The notes below the pieces were generated by a model. That model was not told the origin of the DNA. It did no database searches and saw only the letters and a list, made by a program, of their open reading frames with translations. The translations under genes were made by a program, and so were the position numbers. Shown piece by piece: positions 45,465-54,667 of a stretch of 64,000 bases of DNA. Positions within the stretch are counted from its first letter, which is position 1, and the number at the start of each line of letters is the position of its first letter. Origin of the DNA: Hydrogenophaga sp. (GTDB lineage: Bacteria > Pseudomonadota > Gammaproteobacteria > Burkholderiales > Burkholderiaceae_C); NCBI RefSeq assembly GCF_025699295.1, contig NZ_JAILWB010000004.1, positions 62,001 to 126,000 on the forward strand. Direction: 5' to 3'.

Positions 45465-45480
45465 GCCCTCTGAACCACAC

Positions 45481-45504
45481 AAGGGCATCGTTAGCGATGC
45501 CCTT
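45481..45504 (+). terminator. Hairpin after etfA
   Basis: AAGGGCATCG and CGATGCCCTT form a perfect 10-base stem with a TTAG loop, 16 bases after the etfA stop. The tail is GTTGT, short of a full U-tract, so read-through into the dehydrogenase gene is likely. Confidence 0.65.
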
Positions 45505-45542
45505 GTTGTATCTGCATTCCTGAATTCCGTGGAGACAAGACC

Positions 45543-47333
45543 ATGAGCTACACCGCACCCCTCAAGGACATGCTGTTCGACATCGAACACCTGGCGCGCA
45601 TCGACCAGGTGGCGCAGATGCCGGGCTTCGAAGACGCCGGCCTGGAAACCGCGCAGGCCGTTCTCGAGGAGTGCGCCAAGCTCAACGAGGGCGTGATCGC
45701 GCCGCTGAACTTTGAAGGCGACAAGAACCCGTCGTCGTTCAAGGACGGCGTCGTCACCACCACGCCCGGCTTCAAGGACGCTTTCAGGCAGTACGCCGAA
45801 GGCGGCTGGCAGGGCCTGCAGCATCCGGTCGATTTCGGTGGCCAGGGCCTGCCCAAGACCATCGGCGCGGCCTGCGGCGAAATCCTCAACAGCGCCAACA
45901 TGAGCTTTGCGCTGTGCCCGCTGCTGACCGACGGTGCCATTGAAGCCCTGATCACGGCCGGCAGCGACGAGCTCAAGGCCATCTACCTGGAAAAGCTGGT
46001 GAGCGGCCAGTGGACCGGCACCATGAACCTCACCGAGCCGCAGGCTGGCTCCGATCTGGCCGCCGTGCGCAGCCGCGCCGAACCGCAGCCCGACGGCAGC
46101 TACAAGGTCTTCGGCACCAAGATCTTCATCACCTACGGTGAGCACGACATGGCCGAGAACATCGTGCACCTGGTGCTCGCGCGCGTGACCGGCGCGCCCG
46201 AGGGCGTCAAGGGCATCAGCCTGTTCGTGGTGCCGAAGTTCCTGGTGAACCAGGACGGCTCACTGGGCGCACGCAACGACGTGCACTGCGTGAGCATCGA
46301 GCACAAGATGGGCATCAAGGCCAGCCCCACCGCCGTGCTGCAGTACGGCGACGCAGGCGGCGCCGTGGGCTACCTCGTGGGTCAGGAAAACCGCGGCCTC
46401 GAATACATGTTCATCATGATGAACGCCGCGCGCTACGCCGTCGGCGTGCAGGGCATCGCGATCGCGGAACGTGCATATCAAAAGGCCGTGGGCTACGCGA
46501 AGGATCGCGTGCAGAGCCGCCCGGTCGACGGCTCGCTCTCTGCGGCCGCACCCATCATCCACCACCCCGACGTGAAGCGCATGCTCATGACCATGCGCGC
46601 CTCGACCGAAGGCTGCAGGGCCATGGCCAGCGTGGCCGCTGCCGCCTACGATGCGGCGCACCACCACCCGGACGCCGAGGTGCGCAAGCAGAACGCAGCG
46701 TTCTACGAATTCCTGGTGCCACTGGTCAAGGGCTACAGCACCGAGATGAGCCTGGAGGTCACCTCGCTGGGCGTGCAGGTGCACGGCGGCATGGGCTTCA
46801 TTGAAGAAACCGGCGCGGCGCAGTACTACCGCGACGCCAAGATCCTGACCATCTATGAGGGCACGACGGCGATCCAGGCCAACGATCTGGTGGGCCGCAA
46901 GACCGCGCGCGACGGCGGCACCGGCGCCAAGGCGATCGCGGCGCAGATTCAGAAGACGGAGGCCGAGTTGGCAAAGCGCAGCAGCGCCAACGCCAAGGCC
47001 GTGCACCAGCGCCTGAAGGCTGCGCGCGAGGCCTTTGTGGACGTGGTCGAGTTCATCGCGGCGAACACCCGGTCCAACCCCAACGCGGCCTTTGCGGGCA
47101 GCGTGCCTTACCTCATGCTCGCGGGCAACCTGGTGGCGGGCTGGCAGATGGCGCGCGCGCTGATGGTGGCCGAAGACCTGTCTGCCAAGGGACAGGACAG
47201 GGCCTTCATGGACGCGAAGATCACCACCGCGCGTTTCTATGCCGACCACATTCTCAGCCGCGCGCCTGGTGTGCGCGATGCCATCGTCGATGGCGCCGAG
47301 GCCGTGACCGCGCTGGCCATCGAATCGTTCTGA
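45543..47333 (+). CDS. Acyl-CoA dehydrogenase, long DmdC-like form
   Basis: At 596 residues it is longer than classic acyl-CoA dehydrogenases (about 380-400) and carries the C-terminal extension of the DmdC (3-methylmercaptopropionyl-CoA dehydrogenase-like) branch. Motifs: MNLTEPQAGSDLAAVR near residue 162, the flavin-side ITYGEHDMAENIVHLVLAR, and IYEGTTAIQANDLVGRK near 440 that holds the catalytic glutamate region. It oxidises an acyl-CoA to the enoyl-CoA and passes electrons to ETF, encoded just upstream. The exact chain length or substrate cannot be read from sequence. Confidence 0.93.
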   Translation: MSYTAPLKDMLFDIEHLARIDQVAQMPGFEDAGLETAQAVLEECAKLNEGVIAPLNFEGDKNPSSFKDGVVTTTPGFKDAFRQYAEGGWQGLQHPVDFGGQGLPKTIGAACGEILNSANMSFALCPLLTDGAIEALITAGSDELKAIYLEKLVSGQWTGTMNLTEPQAGSDLAAVRSRAEPQPDGSYKVFGTKIFITYGEHDMAENIVHLVLARVTGAPEGVKGISLFVVPKFLVNQDGSLGARNDVHCVSIEHKMGIKASPTAVLQYGDAGGAVGYLVGQENRGLEYMFIMMNAARYAVGVQGIAIAERAYQKAVGYAKDRVQSRPVDGSLSAAAPIIHHPDVKRMLMTMRASTEGCRAMASVAAAAYDAAHHHPDAEVRKQNAAFYEFLVPLVKGYSTEMSLEVTSLGVQVHGGMGFIEETGAAQYYRDAKILTIYEGTTAIQANDLVGRKTARDGGTGAKAIAAQIQKTEAELAKRSSANAKAVHQRLKAAREAFVDVVEFIAANTRSNPNAAFAGSVPYLMLAGNLVAGWQMARALMVAEDLSAKGQDRAFMDAKITTARFYADHILSRAPGVRDAIVDGAEAVTALAIESF

Positions 47334-47357
47334 TCTGATCCATCACCCGGAGACACC

Positions 47358-48338
47358 ATGACCGCACCCGCACGCAGCCTGCCGCCCGTACTCAAGAGCC
47401 TGAAGTTCCCGGTGATCGGCTCGCCGCTGTTCATCATCAGCAATCCCAAGCTCGTCATTGCCCAATGCAAGGCCGGCGTGGTGGGGGCCATGCCTGCGCT
47501 CAATGCGCGCCCGGCCTCGCAGCTCGACGAGTGGCTGGCCGAGATCACCGAGGCGCTGGCAGCGCACGACCAGGCGAACCCCGACAACAAGGCCGCGCCC
47601 TTCGCCATCAACCAGATCGTGCACAAGAGCAACGACCGGCTGGAGCAGGACATGGCGCTGTGCGCCAAGTACAAGGTGCCGATCATCATCACCAGCCTGG
47701 GCGCGCGCGAGGACGTGAACCAGGGCGTGCACGGCTGGGGCGGCATCGTGCTGCACGACGTGATCAACAACGTGTTCGCGCACAAGGCGATCGAGAAGGG
47801 CGCAGATGGCCTGATTCCCGTGGCGGCCGGCGCTGGTGGTCACGCCAGCGTGAAGAGCCCGTTTGCCATGGTGCAGGAAATCCGCCAGTGGTTCGGTGGC
47901 CCGATCGCGCTCTCGGGCGCCATTGCCTCCGGCGGCGCGATCCTGGCCGCGCAAGCCATGGGCGCCGACCTGGCCTACATCGGCTCGGCCTTCATCGCCA
48001 CCGAGGAAGCGCGCGCGGTGGACGGCTACAAGGAAATGATCACCGCGTCGGACTCCGACGACATCGTCTACAGCAATTTCTACACCGGCATCCACGGCAA
48101 CTACCTCAAAGGCAGCATCCAGAACGCCGGCATGGACCCGAACAACCTGCCGCAAAGCGACCCCAGCAAGATGAACTTCGCCACCGGCGAAGGCGCCAAC
48201 GCGGCCAAGGCCTGGCGCGACATCTGGGGCTGTGGCCAGGGCATCGGCGCGATCCACGAAGTGGTGCCGGCAGCCGATCTCGTGGCGCGCTTCAAGCGCG
48301 AATACGCCGAGGCCAGGGCGCGGCTCTGCGCCGCCTGA
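47358..48338 (+). CDS. Nitronate monooxygenase-like flavin oxidoreductase
   Basis: The 326-residue FMN-dependent TIM-barrel protein has LKFPVIGSPLFIISNPKLV at the start, GLIPVAAGAGGHAS near residue 155 with the conserved His, and SGAIASGGAILAAQAMGADLAYIGSAFIATEE near 190, the phosphate-binding region. Family members oxidise nitronates or act as 2-nitropropane dioxygenase-like enzymes; many in fatty-acid loci have unknown substrates. It follows the dehydrogenase by 24 bases, so it belongs to that operon. Its stop codon abuts that of the convergent PBP1A gene. Confidence 0.9.
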   Translation: MTAPARSLPPVLKSLKFPVIGSPLFIISNPKLVIAQCKAGVVGAMPALNARPASQLDEWLAEITEALAAHDQANPDNKAAPFAINQIVHKSNDRLEQDMALCAKYKVPIIITSLGAREDVNQGVHGWGGIVLHDVINNVFAHKAIEKGADGLIPVAAGAGGHASVKSPFAMVQEIRQWFGGPIALSGAIASGGAILAAQAMGADLAYIGSAFIATEEARAVDGYKEMITASDSDDIVYSNFYTGIHGNYLKGSIQNAGMDPNNLPQSDPSKMNFATGEGANAAKAWRDIWGCGQGIGAIHEVVPAADLVARFKREYAEARARLCAA

Positions 48339-50681
48339 TCAGGGCGACGTCGTCGGGCGCGCCGGCTCGCCGCCGCCCAGCCAAGCCTTGAAGGCGTCCA
48401 GAGCCGAGCCGATGGCGGCCCCGAAGCTGCTCTTGTACTGCACGCCGTACGCGTCCGAGATCTGCGACACCCAGCCACCGTCACGCCACTCCGCGTACAG
48501 CCAGTCGCCGCCGTCGCGCACCAGACCTTCGGGAGCGGAGCCTGGCTGCGCCACCGGAACGCCCTTGAGCGCGGCGCCCATGTAGTCGATCCAGATCGGC
48601 AGCGCGATGCGGCCACCCGACTCGCTGCCGCCCAGGCCGCGTGGCTTGTCGTAGCCCACCCACACGGTGGTGGCCAGCGTCGGCTGGTAGCCCGCGAACC
48701 AGGCGTCCACCGCGTCGTTGGTGGTGCCGGTCTTGCCATACAGGTCAGGGCGCTTGAGCTGGGCCTGCGCGCGCGCGGCCGTGCCCGTGCGCGTCACGTC
48801 GTTGAGCAGGCTCGACACCACGAAGGCGTTGCGCGCCGGGATGGTGCGGCTGTCCTCGGTGAAGGGCGCCGGTGGTGGCGCCTCGAACAGCACCTTGCCC
48901 TGGGCGTCAGTGATCTTCTCGATCACCACCGGAGCCACCTGCCAACCGCCGTTGGCCAGCGTGGCGTAGGCCTGGGTCATCTGCAGCGGCGTGACGCTGC
49001 CTGTGCCCAGTGCCAGCGTGAGGTCGCTCGGCTGGCGCGCCACATCCAGGCCAAAGCGGCCCGTCCATTCGCGTGCGGACTGGGTGCCCGTGTGCTGCAG
49101 CACGCGCACGCTGGCCAGGTTGCTGGATCGCGTCAGCGCTTCGCGCACCGTGATCGCGCCCAGGTGCTCGTGGCTGGCGTTGTCGGGGCTCCAGCCATTG
49201 GCGGCGGTGAAGGGCAGGTCGTCCACCAGGGTGGCAGGCATCACGCGCGCCTCCAGCGCGGCCGAGTACAGCAAGGGCTTGAGTGCGGAGCCTGGCTGGC
49301 GCCAGCCTTGCGTGACGTGGTTGAACGGCTGTTTGCCGAAGTCGAAGCCACCGACCAGCGCGCGCACGCGACCGGTGTGCGGGTCCATGGCGACCAGTGC
49401 GGCCTCGGCCTCGGGCCACTGCGAGATGGCCCAGGTGGTGACGGCCTTGCCCTTGACCTTGCTGCTGCTCCCGACCACGCGCACGATGGCGCCGCGCGCG
49501 AGCCTGAGCGGGGCCTTGGCCTTGGGATCGAGAGCGCGCTGTGCCCAGCGCAGGCCCTCACCCTGTACCGAAATGCGCTCGCCACTGGCCAGTTGCACCC
49601 GCAAGGCCTTGGGGCTGGCCGCGAGCACGATGCCCACGCGCAGGGTCTCGTCGTCCCGGTGGTCCTTGAGCGCCTCGGCCGCGGCGCGCTCCAGATCGGC
49701 ACCATCGCCCGCGGGCAGGGACTCCATGTCTTCCGGGCCGCGCCACGCACCGCGCCGGTCGAAGGCCAGCACGCCACGCTGCACCGCTGCGTGTGCCGCA
49801 CGCTGGTCGGCCGCGCGCAGTGAGGTCGTCACACGCAGGCCTTTGGAATACACCTCCGTGCCGAAGCGTTCGACCACCGCCAGGCGCGCCATCTCCGCCA
49901 CGTGGGCGGCGTGCACGCTGCGCAGGCCCGGCGTGCGGATATTGAGCTTCTCGGCACGCGCCGTGGCCAGTTGTTTCTCGGTGATCACGCCGGTCACGCG
50001 CATGCGTTCGAGCACCACGCGCTGGCGCTGGGTCGCACGCTCGAAGTTGGCGACCGGGTTGGCGTAGTACGGGTTCTGCGGCAAGCCGGCGAGCATGGCA
50101 GTCTCGGCCAGCGAGAGCTGGTCCAGCGGCTTGCCGAAGTAGATCTGCGAGGCGGCAGCGAAGCCGTAGGCGCGCTGGCCGAGGAAGATTTCGTTGAGGT
50201 AGATCTCCAGGATGCGGTCCTTGGAGATTTCATCTTCCAGCTTCAGCGCGAGCCAGATTTCCTTGGCCTTGCGTTCGGCGGAGAACTCGCGCGTGAGCAG
50301 CATGGTGCGCACGAGCTGCTGGGTGATGGTCGACGCACCCTGCTTGCGCCCGCCAGTGACAGCTGCTACCAGCGCGCGCACCATGCCTTTCGGGTCCACG
50401 CCCGAGTGTTCGCGAAAGCGCGCGTCTTCCACCGCCAGCACGGCCTGCTGCAGCTGCAGCGGGATGCGGGAGAGCGGCACGTACTCGCGCCGCTCCGTGC
50501 CGAACTGCGCGATCTCCACGCCGTCGGCGGTGAGCACCTGCAGCGGCAGCTTGGGCTGGTAGTGGACGATGCGGTCGAGCGACGGCAGATCGAAGGTCGA
50601 GGCCGGGACCGGAAGTGCGACAACGGTGGCGGCGGCAATCGCCAGGGCCACTGCGGCCCGGCGCAGGGTGAACTGAGGCAT
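48339..50681 (-). CDS. mrcA: Class A penicillin-binding protein 1A
   Basis: The 780-residue bifunctional peptidoglycan synthase has an N-terminal membrane anchor (AAVALAIAAATVVALPVPA). The glycosyltransferase domain shows VEDARFREHSGVD with the catalytic Glu, GASTITQQLVRTMLL and KAKEIWLALKLE. The transpeptidase domain shows the active serine motif GSALKP near residue 470, SSN near 517 and KTGTTN near 655. It builds and crosslinks peptidoglycan at the outer face of the inner membrane. Two short genes lie upstream on the same strand but look independent. Confidence 0.93.
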   Translation of the reverse strand: MPQFTLRRAAVALAIAAATVVALPVPASTFDLPSLDRIVHYQPKLPLQVLTADGVEIAQFGTERREYVPLSRIPLQLQQAVLAVEDARFREHSGVDPKGMVRALVAAVTGGRKQGASTITQQLVRTMLLTREFSAERKAKEIWLALKLEDEISKDRILEIYLNEIFLGQRAYGFAAASQIYFGKPLDQLSLAETAMLAGLPQNPYYANPVANFERATQRQRVVLERMRVTGVITEKQLATARAEKLNIRTPGLRSVHAAHVAEMARLAVVERFGTEVYSKGLRVTTSLRAADQRAAHAAVQRGVLAFDRRGAWRGPEDMESLPAGDGADLERAAAEALKDHRDDETLRVGIVLAASPKALRVQLASGERISVQGEGLRWAQRALDPKAKAPLRLARGAIVRVVGSSSKVKGKAVTTWAISQWPEAEAALVAMDPHTGRVRALVGGFDFGKQPFNHVTQGWRQPGSALKPLLYSAALEARVMPATLVDDLPFTAANGWSPDNASHEHLGAITVREALTRSSNLASVRVLQHTGTQSAREWTGRFGLDVARQPSDLTLALGTGSVTPLQMTQAYATLANGGWQVAPVVIEKITDAQGKVLFEAPPPAPFTEDSRTIPARNAFVVSSLLNDVTRTGTAARAQAQLKRPDLYGKTGTTNDAVDAWFAGYQPTLATTVWVGYDKPRGLGGSESGGRIALPIWIDYMGAALKGVPVAQPGSAPEGLVRDGGDWLYAEWRDGGWVSQISDAYGVQYKSSFGAAIGSALDAFKAWLGGGEPARPTTSP

Positions 50682-50766
50682 GGGGCTGAATTATCCCGCG
50701 CCGATGTGAAGCACGGGTGTGGTCAAAGGTCGTCGACGTAACCAGCTGTGACCGCACCCAGGCCGT

Positions 50767-51054
50767 TCAGACGCCCTCGATCGCGAACAATGTACCGTTG
50801 GACGCGCTCTGGCGAATCTTGACCAGGCGCTGGTACTCGGGTGATCGATAGAAAGCCTGCAGGTGTGCCATGTCCGGGAATTCCAGGATCACCTGGCGGT
50901 GCGGCACGCCGCCGCCTTCGAGCACCGTGACCGCGCCGCCGCGCACCAGGTAGCGCCCGCCATGCGCGGCGATCAGTGCCGGCACCTCCTGGCGATAGGT
51001 TTCGTAGGTAGCCGTGTCGGTGACTTCGACATTGGCGTAAATGTAGGCGGGCAT
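50767..51054 (-). CDS. DUF1330 domain protein
   Basis: The 95-residue product fits DUF1330, a small ferredoxin-like dimeric fold (MPAYIYANVEVTDTATYETY; GGRYLVRGGAVTVLEGGG; VILEFPDMAHLQAFYRSPEYQ). Function unknown; the family is widely spread and soluble. It follows the LacI-type regulator by 39 bases on the same strand, so the two may share a transcript. Confidence 0.92.
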   Translation of the reverse strand: MPAYIYANVEVTDTATYETYRQEVPALIAAHGGRYLVRGGAVTVLEGGGVPHRQVILEFPDMAHLQAFYRSPEYQRLVKIRQSASNGTLFAIEGV

Positions 51055-51093
51055 GGTTTCTCCAATGGAGGTGAATCGGTACGGCTTCGGGCT

Positions 51094-52119
51094 TCAACTG
51101 CTCCCGCGCAGCATCATCTCAAACCCCAGATCCATCGAGTTGCGTGGCGGCATCTCGCCGCGCATCAGACCGAGCAGCATCTGCGCACTCGCCTCTCCCA
51201 TCGCTCGGCGTGGTGTGCGCACCGTGGTGAGCGGCGGCACCATCTGGTCGCTGCCCGAGAGGTCGTTGAATCCCACCACGGCGATGCGGCCCGGCACGTT
51301 CACGCCGAGCTTCAGCGCCATGAGCAGGCCACCCTGGGCCAGGTCGTCATTGCAGAAGAACACGGCGTCCACCTCGGGCCGGGTGCGCAGCAGGTCTTCC
51401 AGCAGTTCGCCACCCAGCCGCATGGACGAGGGTTGCGGGCTCAGCAGTTCCAGCCGCGCGTCGTACAGCCCGTGCTCGCGCAGGCAGCGGCGGTAGCCCT
51501 CGGCGCGCTGCAGGGTGCGCGGGTCGAGCTGGGCGGCCACGAAGGCGATGCGCTGGCGGTCGCGCTGCACCAGGTGTTCGGTGATGGCGTGACCGGCGTC
51601 GGCTTGTGAAAAGCCCACGCAGTACACGTTGGGCGCCTGGGTCAGCTCCATCAGGTACACGCAGGGCACGGTGCTGGTCGCGATCATCTGGCGCGCGGCT
51701 TCGGTGCGGTCGAAACCCGTGAGCAGCAGACCGGCCGGGCGGTGTGCGAGATAGCTGCGCAGCAGTTGCTCTTCTTCCTGAGGATCGTAGTGGGTCACGC
51801 CGATCATGGGTTGGTAGCCATGCGGCAACAGCGTGCGGTGCACGGCTTCGAGCACGTCCACGAACAAGGCGTTGGACAACAGGGGCACCAGCACCGGTAC
51901 CTGGGTGCTGCGCTGCGAGGCCAGGGCGCGTGCGGCCGGGTCAGGCACGTAGCCGAGCTGCTCGGCCGCCCGCTTGACGCGCTCTACCAGATCGGCTGCC
52001 ACGCCCCGTTCGCCGCGCAGGGCGCGTGAAGCGGTGATGGGGCTGACCTCGGCGGCCAGCGCCACGTCGCTCAGGGTGGTGCGGCCGCTGTGGCGGCGCC
52101 TGCGTTCGGTCGGATCCAA
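51094..52119 (-). CDS. gntR: LacI-family gluconate regulator (GntR type)
   Basis: The LacI helix-turn-helix TTLSDVALAAEVSPITASRALRG is followed by a hinge helix and a sugar-binding periplasmic-protein-like domain (VPVLVPLLSNALFVDVLEAV onward). I place the start at the TTG at 52119 (341 residues), with GGGAAA upstream, because the track start at 52173 would put the operator inside the gene. It is divergent from gntK and an organic-acid TRAP transporter, and matching TAGCGCT palindromes lie before both transcripts, so it most likely represses both until gluconate or 6-phosphogluconate appears. Confidence 0.85.
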   Translation of the reverse strand: MDPTERRRRHSGRTTLSDVALAAEVSPITASRALRGERGVAADLVERVKRAAEQLGYVPDPAARALASQRSTQVPVLVPLLSNALFVDVLEAVHRTLLPHGYQPMIGVTHYDPQEEEQLLRSYLAHRPAGLLLTGFDRTEAARQMIATSTVPCVYLMELTQAPNVYCVGFSQADAGHAITEHLVQRDRQRIAFVAAQLDPRTLQRAEGYRRCLREHGLYDARLELLSPQPSSMRLGGELLEDLLRTRPEVDAVFFCNDDLAQGGLLMALKLGVNVPGRIAVVGFNDLSGSDQMVPPLTTVRTPRRAMGEASAQMLLGLMRGEMPPRNSMDLGFEMMLRGSS

Positions 52120-52156
52120 GGGTTTTCCCTGTATTTGATGCGGTTTGCGTGGCGTT

Positions 52157-52173
52157 AGGATAGCGCTGTCCAA
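52157..52173. promoter_or_regulatory. GntR operator 1, before the regulator gene
   Basis: AGGATAGCGCTGTCCAA contains GGATAGCGCTGTCC, symmetric at all but one base pair. It lies about 40 bases before the proposed regulator start, fit for autoregulation. Confidence 0.65.
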
Positions 52174-52283
52174 TGCTTTCTGCCACCCGAATTTACCCTG
52201 AACCGCAGGGCATGCGTCAAGGCAGGGCCCAGACGATACAGCGGCGACGCGACCAGGTCGATCCGCCTCTTTTTTTAGCTCGT

Positions 52284-52301
52284 TGGGATAGCGCTACCAA
52301 A
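52284..52301. promoter_or_regulatory. GntR operator 2, at the gntK start codon
   Basis: TGGGATAGCGCTACCAAA shares GGATAGCGCT and CCAA with operator 1 and ends on the A of the gntK ATG. A repressor bound here would block transcription start or early elongation. The TAGCGCT core is the one reported for the Pseudomonas aeruginosa GntR operator (from memory). Confidence 0.7.
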
Positions 52302-52840
52302 TGAAGAATCCGCCCGAAAACACCTCTCTCGTCGTCATGGGCGTGGCGGGTTGTGGCAAATCGAGCCTGGGCCAGCGCTGTGCCGGGGCACTGGGTCTGC
52401 CTCTGCTCGAAGGCGACGACTTTCACTCCGCGAGCAACGTGGCCAAGATGCGCAGCGGCACGCCGCTGAGCGACGACGACCGCGCTGCCTGGCTCGATGC
52501 CCTTGCCACGCAGTTGCAGGCGCATCCGCGCGGCGTGGTGCTGACCTGCTCGGCGCTCAAGCTGCGCTACCGCGAGCACCTGCGCGCGGCCGCGCCCGGC
52601 CTGCGTTTCGTGTTTCTCGACCTCACGCAGGAACAGGCCCGCGAGCGCGTGGCCTCGCGCCCGGCGCACCTGTTTCCGGTGAGCCTGGTGGCCAGCCAGT
52701 TCGCCGCACTGGAAGACCCGCGCGAAGAGCCTGGCGTGCTGCATCTCGAGGCCACCGCGCCGCTCGACGAACTGGCCGCGTCCGTTGTGCGCTGGGTGCA
52801 TGCCGCACCGGCCACGGCCGGTCTGGAGACTCGAACATGA
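52301..52840 (+). CDS. gntK: Gluconokinase
   Basis: The 179-residue kinase phosphorylates D-gluconate to 6-phosphogluconate. The P-loop GVAGCGKSSLGQRCAGALG near residue 13 is followed by EGDDFHSASNVAKMRSGTPLSDDDRAAWL, the signature of thermoresistant gluconokinases, and FVFLDLTQEQARERVASRPAHLFP. Its stop overlaps the next gene's start by 4 bases (ATGA), so it is coupled to the TRAP transporter. 6-phosphogluconate then enters the Entner-Doudoroff route (edd, eda at the right end). Confidence 0.95.
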   Translation: MKNPPENTSLVVMGVAGCGKSSLGQRCAGALGLPLLEGDDFHSASNVAKMRSGTPLSDDDRAAWLDALATQLQAHPRGVVLTCSALKLRYREHLRAAAPGLRFVFLDLTQEQARERVASRPAHLFPVSLVASQFAALEDPREEPGVLHLEATAPLDELAASVVRWVHAAPATAGLETRT

Positions 52841-53331
52841 AGCCCGCTCAGGCCCTGAAGCACGGCATTGAAGCCCTTCTGGCGCTGTGCCTGCTGGGCA
52901 TGGTCGTCTGTGTGTTTGGCAACGTGTTGCTGCGCTACTTCTGGGGCACGGGCTGGGTGGTGTCCGAAGAACTCTCGCGCCTGCTGTTCGTGTGGCTGGT
53001 CTGCCTCTCGGCCATCCTGGCTTTTGGCGAAAACAAGCACCTGGGCTTTGACCTGGTGACGGCGCGCCTCAAGGGAACTTCAGCCGCGGTGTTTCGCTGG
53101 CTCACGCGTGGCCTGATTGCGCTGGCGCTGTATTACCTCATCGACGGCTCGTGGTCGCAGGTGCTGGTGGGGCTGGACAGCCGCAGCCCGGTGATGAACA
53201 CGCCGCTGGCCGTGGGTGCCGCGGGCACGCTGGTGATGGGTGTGTGCATGGCCATGTTGCTGGTGCTGCAGGCCTGGGACGATCTGCGGGGGAACGCGCC
53301 CGGATCGATGACCGAAGGAGAGCGGTCATGA
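52837..53331 (+). CDS. dctQ: TRAP transporter small permease DctQ (gluconate locus)
   Basis: The ATG at 52837 (MKPAQALKHGIEALLAL) gives 164 residues with four membrane helices and the motif VLLRYFWGTGWVVSEELSRLLFVWLV. It overlaps gntK and dctM by 4 bases each (ATGA), so the three are tightly coupled. It pairs with the large permease to import a sugar acid, probably gluconate. Confidence 0.92.
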   Translation: MKPAQALKHGIEALLALCLLGMVVCVFGNVLLRYFWGTGWVVSEELSRLLFVWLVCLSAILAFGENKHLGFDLVTARLKGTSAAVFRWLTRGLIALALYYLIDGSWSQVLVGLDSRSPVMNTPLAVGAAGTLVMGVCMAMLLVLQAWDDLRGNAPGSMTEGERS

Positions 53332-54605
53332 CCATCGCGATTTTCCTGCTGGTCCTGTTCGCCACCATGACGGTGGGCGTGCCGATCGCGTTTGCGCTCA
53401 TGCTCACCGCGCTGGCGCTCATGGTGCACCTCGACTTCTTCGACGCGCAGCTGCTCGCGCAGAACGTGCAGGCCGGCTTCGACAGCTTCCCGCTGCTGGC
53501 CGTGCCCTTCTTCATCCTGGCGGGCGAGCTGATGAACGCGGGCGGCCTGAGCCGGCGCATCATCGATCTGGCGCGATCCCTGGTGGGCCATGTGCCGGGT
53601 GGCCTGGGCTACGTGGCGATCGCGGCCTCGGTGCTGCTCGCCTCCATGAGTGGCTCGGCGATTGCCGACACGGCCGCGCTGGCCACGCTGCTGCTGCCCA
53701 TGATGCGGCGGCAGAACTACCCCGACGGATCGAGTGCGGGCCTGATCGCGTCGGGCGGCATCATCGCACCGATCATTCCGCCGTCCATGCCCATGGTGAT
53801 CTATGGCGTGACCACCAACACCTCGATCAGCAAGCTGTTCCTCGCGGGCATCGTGCCTGGCCTGCTGATGGCCAGTGCGCTGGTGCTGGTGTGGCGCCGC
53901 GTGGCGCGCGACAAGCAGCTGTCCGTGGCCGAGAAAACGAGCTGGCCCGAACGCCGGCACGCCCTGGCCAGCAGCGCCTGGGCGCTGATGATGCCGGTGA
54001 TCATCATCGGCGGGCTGCGCATGGGCTTCTTCACACCCACCGAAGCCGCCGTGGTGGCCGCGGTGTACGCCCTGCTGGTGGCCACGCTGGTTTACCGCGA
54101 ACTGAATTTTGCGGGCATCTACCGCGTGCTGGTGAATGCCTCGCGCACCACCGGCGTGGTGATGTTCCTGTGTGGCGCCGCCACCGCCGCGTCCTACATG
54201 ATCACGCTGGCCGACCTGCCCAACGAGCTGGCGAAAAGCATCGGGCCGCTGCTCTCGGAGCCCATGCTGTTCATGGCCGTGGTCTGCCTGTTCCTGCTGG
54301 CCGTGGGCATGGTGATGGACCTCACGCCCACCATCCTGATCCTGGCGCCGGTGCTCGCGCCGCTGGCCGCCAAGGCGGGCATCGATCCGGTGTACTTCGG
54401 TTTCGTCTTCATCTTTGTCGGCTGCCTCGGTCTGCTCACCCCGCCGGTGGGCACCGTGCTCAACGTGGTCGCCGGTGTCGGTGGCCTGCGCATGGAACCG
54501 GTCATCCGCGGCGTCATGCCCTTCCTGCTGGTCTACATGGCCATGCTGGCCCTGCTCATCGTGTTCCCGGCCATCGTGCTGTGGCCCCTGAAGCTGATGT
54601 TCTGA
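53328..54605 (+). CDS. dctM: TRAP transporter large permease DctM (gluconate locus)
   Basis: The ATG at 53328 (MTIAIFLLVLFATMTVGVP) gives 425 residues with the standard helices; SGSAIADTAALATLLLPMM and ASGGIIAPIIPPSMPMVIYG are DctM signatures, and LTPPVGTVLNVV ends the ion-site region. A GC repeat lies in the 62 bases between it and dctP. The substrate is inferred from gntK. Confidence 0.95.
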   Translation: MTIAIFLLVLFATMTVGVPIAFALMLTALALMVHLDFFDAQLLAQNVQAGFDSFPLLAVPFFILAGELMNAGGLSRRIIDLARSLVGHVPGGLGYVAIAASVLLASMSGSAIADTAALATLLLPMMRRQNYPDGSSAGLIASGGIIAPIIPPSMPMVIYGVTTNTSISKLFLAGIVPGLLMASALVLVWRRVARDKQLSVAEKTSWPERRHALASSAWALMMPVIIIGGLRMGFFTPTEAAVVAAVYALLVATLVYRELNFAGIYRVLVNASRTTGVVMFLCGAATAASYMITLADLPNELAKSIGPLLSEPMLFMAVVCLFLLAVGMVMDLTPTILILAPVLAPLAAKAGIDPVYFGFVFIFVGCLGLLTPPVGTVLNVVAGVGGLRMEPVIRGVMPFLLVYMAMLALLIVFPAIVLWPLKLMF

Positions 54606-54620
54606 CGCGCCCACCTTCTT

Positions 54621-54648
54621 TTGCACCCCCGCGGCGCTTCGCCGCATC
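54621..54648 (+). repeat. Intergenic GC-rich repeat, copy C (short)
   Basis: TTGCACCCCCGCGGCGCTTC matches the CACCCCC-GC-GCGCTTCGC core of copies A and B but lacks the long second half. It sits between dctM and dctP of the gluconate locus. Confidence 0.4.
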
Positions 54649-54667
54649 CAACCCGAGGAGACTTCCC

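Noticed and set aside
52120-52173. TTG at 52173 as the start of the LacI-type regulator
   Set aside because: It would put the candidate operator inside the coding region and add an unlikely leader; TTG at 52119 with GGGAAA upstream fits the family length better, though I cannot exclude the longer form.
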